A stretch of DNA of 5,604 nt from Calditrichota bacterium. GTDB taxonomy: Bacteria > Calditrichota > Calditrichia > RBG-13-44-9 > J075. The notes beneath the pieces were generated by a model. That model ran no database searches, was not told the origin of the DNA, and saw only the letters and a list, made by a program, of their open reading frames with translations. The stretch is from positions 1-5,604 of the forward strand of contig JAJRYW010000174.1 in NCBI GenBank assembly GCA_024275555.1, written 5' to 3'. Below are positions 1-4,638 of the stretch, in pieces. The stretch's first letter is position 1. Every line of letters begins with the position of its first letter. The position numbers were made by a program, and so were the translations under genes.

Positions 1-812
1 ATCCGTCCTGGATCAATAAGCTGCCCACTATGCCGTTGGGCGTTGCCGGGCACGGTGGAGTTCCTTTAATGGCCGGTGCCCAGATCGGGGTGCAAGTGCG
101 CGGCGCCGCACCGCTTGGCAACGGGAAGATCACCTATGCCGGATATTTCACCAACGGCCCGACGCTGAACACCGGCGCGGAAGAGAACATCGGGCATAAA
201 ACGGGAGCGGTTTCCGGCGGCGATGAAGGCGGCCACGGCGCGGCGCCCATCGGCACTTTAGGCTTCGAGAACACCAACGACGACAATGATGACAAAGCGA
301 TCGGCGGCCGGATTTCCATTCTGCCCCTGCCGCAGTTGGAGATCGGATTCGGTATGGAGAGCGCCCAGGCCGGGGCGGACGGCGCCGCTTTCAGCAATGT
401 GCGCGCGCTTACCAACGTGGTCGACTTAGGCTACGTGCGCGATGTGAATCTCCTGAAAGGCCGGATCGATCTACGCGGCCAATACGCCTGGCTTTCTATC
501 GACAACCCGGGCGAGCATCCGCTGGACTATAAAAACAACAGCCAGGGCGGCTACGGCCAAATTGCCTTCCAGCCTTATCATGTCAACAACAGCTTCTTCA
601 AAAACCTGGAGTTTGTGGTGCGCTACGACCGTTTAGACCTGCCGGAAGAAGCCCCGCTCAATATTGACTCAAAACGGGTAACCGTGGGAGTGAACTACTG
701 GTTAGCGCCTTCAACGGTGCTCAAATTCGCTTTCGAGAATATGACTAATGAGCATATAGACGGAGATGAGAGCGAAACCAGAATTATTGCCCAAATGGCC
801 ATCGGATTATAA
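1..812 (+). CDS. Outer-membrane porin-like beta-barrel protein, C-terminal part (5' end outside window)
   Basis: The reading frame is open from the left edge (first full codon at 3, residues PSWINKLPTMPLG) to TAA at 810-812, so the ATG at 30 is probably internal and the true start lies outside the window. About 270 residues are visible. They alternate short hydrophobic/aromatic stretches (ISILPLPQLEIGFGM, LRGQYAWLSI, LEFVVRYDRLDL, RVTVGVNYWLAPSTVLKFAFENM) with polar loops, as in a transmembrane beta-barrel with long surface loops. One loop is rich in Gly and His, and another is acidic (NTNDDNDDK). The end (RIIAQMAIGL) has a final barrel strand but ends in Leu rather than the usual Phe. The pattern recalls phosphate-selective porin O/P-type proteins, but the substrate cannot be told. 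A c-type cytochrome lipoprotein follows 19 bases downstream, suggesting co-transcription and perhaps a role in a respiratory or metal-related locus. The barrel call is fairly secure; the family and role are not. Confidence 0.72.
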   Translation, partial: PSWINKLPTMPLGVAGHGGVPLMAGAQIGVQVRGAAPLGNGKITYAGYFTNGPTLNTGAEENIGHKTGAVSGGDEGGHGAAPIGTLGFENTNDDNDDKAIGGRISILPLPQLEIGFGMESAQAGADGAAFSNVRALTNVVDLGYVRDVNLLKGRIDLRGQYAWLSIDNPGEHPLDYKNNSQGGYGQIAFQPYHVNNSFFKNLEFVVRYDRLDLPEEAPLNIDSKRVTVGVNYWLAPSTVLKFAFENMTNEHIDGDESETRIIAQMAIGL

Positions 813-831
813 GCGATAAGGAGCATAAAAA

Positions 832-1119
832 ATGAAATCGACAGAAACGATATACCGGATAAAAAAAATAAGCCTGGGATTGCTGTTGGGCGGGTTGCTG
901 TTGGGCGGGGCAATCGCTTGCGCCTCTTCCATGCCGATTAAGCAAAAGCCGGGAGCCATGCTTTGGGGAGAAAATTGCGGCCGTTGCCATAACGTGCGCA
1001 CGCCGTCGGATTATAGCGACGCCCAGTGGGATGTGGCCGTAATGCACATGCGCACCCGGGCCAATCTTACCGCGGTTGAAGCGCAGCGAATTGTGGAATT
1101 TCTCAAGAGCAGCAATTAG
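832..1119 (+). CDS. Small monoheme cytochrome c lipoprotein
   Basis: This 95-residue protein carries one heme c attachment motif, C49-G-R-C-H53, with His53 as proximal ligand. Met71 or Met73 in the MHMR segment is the likely distal ligand. The C-terminal helix (TAVEAQRIVEFLKSS) is typical of class I cytochromes c; the domain is very short. The N-terminus has a basic region (RIKK), a Leu/Gly-rich core and AIAC ending at Cys30, a plausible but non-ideal lipobox, so the protein is probably a lipid-anchored periplasmic electron carrier. The ATG is well placed: AAGGAG at 818-823 stands 8 bases upstream. It follows the porin-like gene after 19 bases and is probably in the same operon. The signal peptide contains an exact 15-bp tandem duplication. 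Redox partners cannot be inferred. The cytochrome call is secure; lipidation is likely but not certain. Confidence 0.9.
   Translation: MKSTETIYRIKKISLGLLLGGLLLGGAIACASSMPIKQKPGAMLWGENCGRCHNVRTPSDYSDAQWDVAVMHMRTRANLTAVEAQRIVEFLKSSN
880..909 (+). repeat. Two perfect 15-bp tandem copies inside the cytochrome signal peptide
   Basis: The unit ttgctgttgggcggg occurs twice head to tail (880-894 and 895-909), in frame, and encodes LLLGG-LLLGG (residues 17-26). It forms most of the hydrophobic core of the lipoprotein signal. One copy fewer or more would keep the frame and change only the length of the signal peptide, so the tract could vary by replication slippage. Confidence 0.9.
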
Positions 1120-1142
1120 CATCCCATCGGACCCGAAGGGCT

Positions 1143-1178
1143 ACACAAGGCAGACCGGAATTCCGGTCTGCCTTGTGT
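1143..1178. terminator. Perfect 36-bp palindrome after the cytochrome gene, possible bidirectional terminator
   Basis: Each half is 18 bases (acacaaggcagaccggaa and its exact reverse complement), with no unpaired centre apart from what a tight turn at AATT requires. It starts 23 bases after the cytochrome stop and lies between convergent genes, where a shared terminator is expected. The transcript would fold into a stem of about 16 bp. However, only a short gtgttt follows on the plus strand and no T-run follows on the minus strand, so it is not a textbook rho-independent terminator. It could instead stabilise mRNA 3' ends or form a cruciform. Confidence 0.5.
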
Positions 1179-1198
1179 TTGAGGTACTGAATTAATTC
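1179..1198 (+). repeat. 20-bp direct repeat, left copy, flanking the structured element
   Basis: The sequence ttgaggtactgaattaattc is identical to that at 1421-1440, in the same orientation, and the identity stops exactly at both ends (1178 versus 1420 and 1199 versus 1441 differ). It abuts the 36-bp palindrome on its left. It fits a target-site duplication, though 20 bp is long for one, or a recombination or duplication scar. Confidence 0.85.
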
Positions 1199-1201
1199 AG
1201 G

Positions 1202-1215
1202 GTATTTGTGTAGCT
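1202..1215 (+). repeat. Left terminal inverted repeat of the structured element (14 bp)
   Basis: The sequence gtatttgtgtagct is the exact reverse complement of 1405-1418. Three bases (agg) separate it from the left direct repeat. Confidence 0.85.
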
Positions 1216-1360
1216 CCGGCGAAAGAGGCGAGAAAATTCCCCCCGGCCGACCGGGAGAGCAAATCAGGAGTGGTTGACGCTCCGTGTTTGAGCTGGCGCA
1301 CCGAGGCTCATCCAACCACCTCTGCCTCATTTCCCCGGCCAGCCGGGGGTCATGAGGCGG

Positions 1361-1384
1361 TCTCCTCCTTGTCTAAGGAGGAGA
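1361..1384. repeat. 10-bp perfect stem with 4-base loop built from Shine-Dalgarno and anti-Shine-Dalgarno sequence
   Basis: The arms are tctcctcctt (1361-1370) and aaggaggaga (1375-1384), with loop gtct. Transcribed from either strand it gives a strong hairpin with one arm matching a ribosome binding site and the other matching the pyrimidine-rich 3' end of 16S rRNA. No long reading frame follows the AAGGAGGA on either strand, so it is best read as part of the folded element. Confidence 0.8.
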
Positions 1385-1404
1385 AATTTGGAGGACAATA
1401 CTTA

Positions 1405-1418
1405 AGCTACACAAATAC
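1405..1418 (-). repeat. Right terminal inverted repeat of the structured element (14 bp)
   Basis: The sequence agctacacaaatac is the exact reverse complement of 1202-1215. Two bases (aa) separate it from the right direct repeat. Confidence 0.85.
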
Positions 1419-1420
1419 AA

Positions 1421-1440
1421 TTGAGGTACTGAATTAATTC
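1421..1440 (+). repeat. 20-bp direct repeat, right copy, overlapping the methyltransferase stop codon
   Basis: This is identical to 1179-1198. Read on the minus strand, its gaattaattc part supplies the last Asn codon and TAA stop (1434-1436) of the methyltransferase gene. If the repeat is a target-site duplication, the element entered exactly at the gene's 3' end and left the protein unchanged. Confidence 0.85.
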
Positions 1441-2060
1441 GTGGTGGGACGGTACTGGAACAGGCAATAAACAAAACGCTGCTCAACCCCTCCCTGCGTG
1501 GTGTGGGTCTCCCGTTGAGATTCCTTTAAAGAGAAAGGTTTGCCCAGTTCGCTTGCCAACGATTCCGGGCAGTATTGAACCACATTCAGCCCGCTGCATT
1601 TTTGAGGGCCGTCTTTGGCGAAAGTTGCCATGAGCAAGTATCCGCCCGGCTCCAGGCTTTTGGTTAACACCTCCATATAATTACGCCGGTCTGCTTCATC
1701 GGTAAGAAAATGGAAGACCGCCCGGTCGTGCCAGAGCGTGTAGCGGCGTTCGGAGGAAAACCGGGTGATGTCCGCCTCGATCCAACTAATTCTTTGCGCC
1801 TGCTTGCCAAGCCGCGCCCGGGCTTGCTGAAGCGCCGCGCCGGAAATATCCAGCACGGTTAAATCCTGCCATCCCTGCTGAAGCAGAAAATCCACCAGGG
1901 AAGAAGCGCCGCCGCCGACATCAATAATTGCCGCGGAGCGGGGAAGGGACAGTTGTTCTATCATCCCTAAGGAACGCTCCGGTTTTTGCTGGAACCAGCT
2001 TAACTCTTCCGGCCGGCGCTTGCGGTAGATGCGCTCCCAATGGGATTGCTGATCACTCAT
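1434..2060 (-). CDS. Class I SAM-dependent methyltransferase
   Basis: The protein has 208 residues and a Rossmann-fold SAM-binding domain. Motif I is IIDVGGGAS (45-53), the acidic residue that would bind the SAM ribose is Asp71 in VLDIS, and ADIT (96-99) contacts adenine in such folds. These are followed by WHDRAVFHFL (about 110-119) and the post-motif LEPGGYLLMATF. The N-terminal HWERIY and LSWFQ and the C-terminal RETHTTQGGVEQRFVYCLF are typical of a widespread small stand-alone methyltransferase family whose substrate is not established. It lacks a signal peptide and is cytoplasmic, unlike its exported operon partners. I chose the ATG at 2060 because AAGGGG (2069-2074) stands 8 bases upstream; a GTG one codon earlier (2063) is the alternative, with a 5-base spacing. 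It lies 12 bases after the TPR gene, whose stop codon overlaps its ribosome binding site. Its stop codon lies in the right direct repeat of the neighbouring element. The enzyme class is secure; the substrate is unknown. Confidence 0.9.
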   Translation of the reverse strand: MSDQQSHWERIYRKRRPEELSWFQQKPERSLGMIEQLSLPRSAAIIDVGGGASSLVDFLLQQGWQDLTVLDISGAALQQARARLGKQAQRISWIEADITRFSSERRYTLWHDRAVFHFLTDEADRRNYMEVLTKSLEPGGYLLMATFAKDGPQKCSGLNVVQYCPESLASELGKPFSLKESQRETHTTQGGVEQRFVYCLFQYRPTTN

Positions 2061-2068
2061 CACATATA

Positions 2069-2075
2069 CCCCTTA
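2069..2075 (-). promoter_or_regulatory. Ribosome binding site of the methyltransferase gene overlapping the upstream stop codon
   Basis: On the minus strand the TPR gene ends in TAA directly joined to GGGG, so TAAGGGG serves as both stop and Shine-Dalgarno sequence. A ribosome terminating on the TPR gene would sit over the methyltransferase start region, which suggests translational coupling. The spacing favours the ATG at 2060 over the GTG at 2063. Confidence 0.65.
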
Positions 2076-2684
2076 GTTTTGCAGATAAGCCTTTGCGGTC
2101 ACATTCTCCGGGTCCAAAATCAAAATATCTCCGAATACCCGCAACGCTTCGTCCTTATTCCCCTGGCCATATTTGGTCAGGGCATACTCGGTCAGAAAAG
2201 AGACATCGATTGGGTAGACCGTGAGCATTTTTAAGGCGATTTTTTCGGCAACTTCAAATTTCTGCTGCATCCGCAGGGCAAAAACCAGGCGCAGGTTTGC
2301 GTAATAGTTGTAGTAATCGGTGTTGAGGATCAGGAACGCCTCGGTTTCCACGTCATCATATTTTTCCTGGGCTAAAAGCGGCAGCAGCTTTCCGACTTTA
2401 GCCTCCAGGGAATAGGGCGAGATTTGAATGGCCTTGTTATAATGTTCAATGGAATTGGCATAATTCTGATTGAGATAATAGAGCCAGGCCAGGCGCAGAT
2501 TCACCGTGTATCCATCCGGGTAATCCTGGAGCACCGGCATCAGCGCTTTGATGGCGTCGGTGTAGTTATCCATTTTTTCGTAGTTATACGATTTATAGTA
2601 AGCCTCCTGGATTTCCTTCTGATCCAGGGCCGAAACGGTTAAGCTAAGCGTAAGGATCAGGACAATAAAGGCAATACGGTTCAT
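2073..2684 (-). CDS. Exported tetratricopeptide-repeat protein
   Basis: The 203-residue protein starts with a Sec signal peptide: MNR, a hydrophobic core at about 4-16, and likely cleavage after VSA19. The mature part is nearly all TPR-type helical hairpins. The clearest are residues 28-59 (YYKSYNYEKM..YTDAIKALMPVLQDYPDG), 59-92 (LRLAWLYYLNQNYANSIEHYNKAIQISP), 126-160 (LRLVFALRMQQKFEVAEKIALKMLTVYP) and 161-193 (ALTKYGQGNKDEALRVFGDILILDPEN), with a weaker repeat at about 93-125. TPRs bind proteins, so a periplasmic scaffold or assembly factor is the general expectation; no enzymatic motif is present. A strong AAGGAGG lies 6 bases before the ATG. It follows the type IX-secreted protein gene after 27 bases and precedes the methyltransferase by 12, so the three are probably co-transcribed. 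It may serve the secreted protein, but that is inference. Confidence 0.88.
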   Translation of the reverse strand: MNRIAFIVLILTLSLTVSALDQKEIQEAYYKSYNYEKMDNYTDAIKALMPVLQDYPDGYTVNLRLAWLYYLNQNYANSIEHYNKAIQISPYSLEAKVGKLLPLLAQEKYDDVETEAFLILNTDYYNYYANLRLVFALRMQQKFEVAEKIALKMLTVYPIDVSFLTEYALTKYGQGNKDEALRVFGDILILDPENVTAKAYLQN

Positions 2685-2711
2685 AGAACTCCTCCTTTTG
2701 CAGAGATGGGG

Positions 2712-4373
2712 TTATCGCAACAACATCATTTTCCGGGCATCCCAAAAAGATGCGGTAGAAAGCCGGTAGAAATAGACGCCGGAAGGGGCTTTTTGGCCCG
2801 AGGCGGTGCGGCCGTTCCACTGGACCTGGTGCGAGCCGGCCGGCAGTGAACTGTCGACTAAATCGATGATTTTCTGACCCAAAAGATTGTAGACGCTCAG
2901 ACGAATTTCCGTCTGCCGAAACAGCTCGAACTCTATGGTCGTCGACGGATTAAAGGGGTTGGGATAGTTCTGGCGCAGCCGAAAAGTTTCCGGGGGAAAA
3001 TCATGGTTTTCCGAAGGCTGCACCGCGGTGCTGGCCACACTCTCGACCACCTGAATGTGGGGCCGGTTCAAATCCAGGCTGAAGGAACCCATCACGATTT
3101 CCCGGGCGTCGTCGTTGTCGCTGTTGCCGATCCCGAATTTGGATACGCGGAATAATTCACCCCCCTGGAGGCTGTCCCGGAAAAGAATGTTGTCATAATA
3201 GTTCAGCGGATCGGTGATATCGCCGCCCAGGTATTCCAAGTCCAGCAGAAGACTTATCCGCCCGGTGCTATCGGTAGCGGCGAGGTAAATGTCCGGACGA
3301 TCCGGCGTTTGCCCGACCGGTGTATCGGCATTCCCGACTTTGACTTCGGTAAGAATCAGCCCGCCATTGGTTTTATAGTCCCGGAGAAGATGAAAATTAT
3401 TGGCAAAGCTCATCTGACTGACATCGCCGTTGTTAACCGCTACCCATAAATACCCGGCGGTAGAGCTTAGAAACAGTTCATTGAAGCCATCGCCATCCAG
3501 GTCAAACTCGGCAGCGCCGTCATTGCTGAAGGCGGAGCTTTCCAGGGTGGTAAAGATATCCGCCGCTTTGCTGTACTGATCTTCCCCGGTCGACTCGAAG
3601 ATGACCAGGCGGTTGTAGTTCCATTCCACGGCAACAAGCTCCCCCAGGCCGTCCTGGTCCAGATCGGTTCCCTTAACCAGGTAGCTGTAAAAGGAGAAGG
3701 TCGAGTCGTCATCCATTTCCACATGCCAGACCGGGTTGGAGAGATCGCTGCCCTCTTCCACTTCGGCGATGATCAGGTGAGCGGCGGCCGGGTTGCGGCT
3801 GAACAGCGAGATCAGTATTTCCGGGCGGGAATCGCTGTCCAGGTTGGCAATCTCGATATCGCCGGCTTCTTCCACCCCGCCGGGGAGATTCAAATCCCAA
3901 TCCGCGGTGGCCTGCGCCGGAAAAGCGCCCAGGGCCGGATCATATTCAAAAATATGCAGGGCCGGCTGACCGGCGTAGCAATCGGTTAATACAATCAGTT
4001 CCGGTAAACCGTCGTTGTCCAGGTCGCCGCTGGCGATGGAGGAATAATTGGCCAGGCTGGTATCCAATTGAGCAAACCAGTGATACCAGACAATTTGGAA
4101 GGAATCCGCCCCGGTAAATTCATAAAGCATGGCGTCGTTGCCAAAGCGCCCGCTCCAGGAACTGCTCAGGAAGAACTCCCCCAGGCCGTCCTGATCAAAA
4201 TCGGTCATGCCGTCAAGCGACCAGACCACCCCGGTGGGGGTAACTCCGCCGGCGCCCCAGGCCTGGTCCGCCCAGACCGGAAGAAAGACGTTGCTGTAAT
4301 CCTGCCCGGCCAGTCCGCTGCTGAAGAGTAGCACCGCAAAAACACCGATTGCTGTTGTTTTAACCGTATTCAT
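2712..4373 (-). CDS. Secreted FG-GAP/VCBS-like beta-propeller protein with type IX secretion sorting domain
   Basis: The protein has 553 residues. It begins with a Sec signal peptide (core at about 7-20, probable cleavage near LAG23) and ends with a type A T9SS C-terminal sorting domain at about 467-553. Its marks are QNYPNPFNPST (468-478), the LSVYNLLGQ strand, GSHQVQWNG, SGVYFYRL and the terminal KMMLLR. It should therefore be exported by Sec and then carried across the outer membrane, where the tail is usually removed. Between lie calcium-loop-like repeats: DFDQDG (58), DLDNDG (117), NLDSDS (177), DLDQDG (237), DLDGDG (291), a degenerate copy near 350 and NSDNDD (417), most followed by xxEhhhhS/T. 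The spacing of about 60 residues fits a seven-bladed integrin-like propeller. No protease or glycosidase motif is seen, so binding or adhesion is more likely than catalysis. GGAG at 4382-4385 supports the ATG (8-base spacing). It is the first gene of a likely three-gene operon. The class is secure; the ligand is unknown. Confidence 0.93.
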   Translation of the reverse strand: MNTVKTTAIGVFAVLLFSSGLAGQDYSNVFLPVWADQAWGAGGVTPTGVVWSLDGMTDFDQDGLGEFFLSSSWSGRFGNDAMLYEFTGADSFQIVWYHWFAQLDTSLANYSSIASGDLDNDGLPELIVLTDCYAGQPALHIFEYDPALGAFPAQATADWDLNLPGGVEEAGDIEIANLDSDSRPEILISLFSRNPAAAHLIIAEVEEGSDLSNPVWHVEMDDDSTFSFYSYLVKGTDLDQDGLGELVAVEWNYNRLVIFESTGEDQYSKAADIFTTLESSAFSNDGAAEFDLDGDGFNELFLSSTAGYLWVAVNNGDVSQMSFANNFHLLRDYKTNGGLILTEVKVGNADTPVGQTPDRPDIYLAATDSTGRISLLLDLEYLGGDITDPLNYYDNILFRDSLQGGELFRVSKFGIGNSDNDDAREIVMGSFSLDLNRPHIQVVESVASTAVQPSENHDFPPETFRLRQNYPNPFNPSTTIEFELFRQTEIRLSVYNLLGQKIIDLVDSSLPAGSHQVQWNGRTASGQKAPSGVYFYRLSTASFWDARKMMLLR

Positions 4374-4415
4374 ATATTACGCTCCAAATTTTTATCATTG
4401 TAAAAATGCGAATCA

Positions 4416-4423
4416 CAAACATA
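4416..4423 (-). promoter_or_regulatory. Possible Bacteroidota-type -7 promoter element for the secreted-protein operon
   Basis: The minus strand reads TATGTTTG, matching the TAnnTTTG element of Bacteroidota housekeeping promoters, 42 bases before the ATG at 4373. This would give a leader of roughly 35 bases. No clear TTTG -33 element is at the expected distance. TACAAT a little downstream (on the minus strand) could be a sigma70-like -10 but also lacks a good partner. The call is tentative. Confidence 0.3.
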
Positions 4424-4455
4424 AAATCTACCGTAGAACCGCCCTACGATTTCCA

Positions 4456-4471
4456 GTTTCAAAAATGAAAC
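4456..4471. repeat. Short AT-rich inverted repeat in the 265-bp spacer
   Basis: Arms gtttca and tgaaac enclose a 4-base aaaa loop. It lies 33 bases upstream of the possible -7 element of the secreted-protein operon and 168 bases past the beta-barrel gene. A second small inverted repeat, CGTAG/CTACG, lies near 4431-4447. Either could be an operator or a weak terminator for the upstream gene; nothing distinguishes these. Confidence 0.4.
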
Positions 4472-4521
4472 ACCCAGGGTAACCAATTGCAGTGTCGCAT
4501 TACTTTTTGTTCGCTGCTTGC

Positions 4522-4544
4522 CACCCTTGGGCAGGCTCAGGGTG
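4522..4544. repeat. REP-like intergenic palindromic repeat
   Basis: Arms caccct (4522-4527) and agggtg (4539-4544) enclose an 11-base loop containing caggctc. From memory, the whole closely resembles the CACCCTTCGACAGGCTCAGG type of palindromic repeat that is scattered between genes in many bacterial genomes, here with two changed bases in the loop side. The rest of the 4374-4638 spacer shows no convincing gene or strong terminator, only a T-run on the minus strand at about 4613-4620. Confidence 0.5.
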
Positions 4545-4638
4545 ACATTGAGTATGAGGCTACTATCCTATACTATTCATACAAATCATATTGCTCCTAT
4601 GTTCTTCTGCGTCAAAAAAATGTGCAAGCCATATCGTA

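Larger units (their letters stand above)
1199..1420. mobile_element. 222-bp hairpin-rich MITE-like or structured-RNA element with terminal inverted repeats
   Basis: Terminal inverted repeats of 14 bp (gtatttgtgtagct at 1202-1215, agctacacaaatac at 1405-1418) enclose a chain of further inverted repeats. These are CCCGG/CCGGG (1242-1246 with 1251-1255), GTGGTTG/CAACCAC (1270-1276 with 1313-1319) enclosing TGAGC/GCTCA (1289-1293 with 1306-1310), GCCTCAT/ATGAGGC (1324-1330 with 1352-1358) enclosing CCCCGG/CCGGGG (1333-1338 with 1343-1348), and a 10-bp stem with 4-base loop at 1361-1384. All are nested compatibly, so the whole folds as one closing stem with a multi-branched interior. The two GC-rich hairpins resemble each other. 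Exact 20-bp direct repeats flank the element. No transposase or convincing coding frame is inside. The architecture is seen directly; a non-autonomous transposon is the best inference, and a non-coding RNA or dispersed palindromic repeat are alternatives. Confidence 0.55.

Noticed and set aside
784..1122. Minus-strand open frames opposite the cytochrome gene
   Set aside because: The plus-strand cytochrome has a heme motif, a signal peptide and a ribosome binding site; the opposite frames are low-quality shadows.
1103..1330. Minus-strand 75-codon open frame across the cytochrome end, palindrome and left half of the folded element
   Set aside because: It consists mainly of repeat and inverted-repeat sequence, overlaps the cytochrome gene end, lacks a convincing ribosome binding site and shows no protein-like domain.
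1361..1384. Real ribosome binding site for a small gene inside the element
   Set aside because: After AAGGAGGA the plus strand gives a 5-codon frame and the minus strand about 8 codons before a stop, so a functional peptide is not supported.
1179..1440. CRISPR array or integron attC site
   Set aside because: There are only two repeat copies separated by 222 bp of internally structured sequence, and no GTTRRRY-type core sites, cas genes or integrase are seen.
4400..4405. Sigma70-type -10 hexamer TACAAT on the minus strand
   Set aside because: No acceptable -35 hexamer lies 16-18 bases upstream, so it is not listed as a separate promoter.
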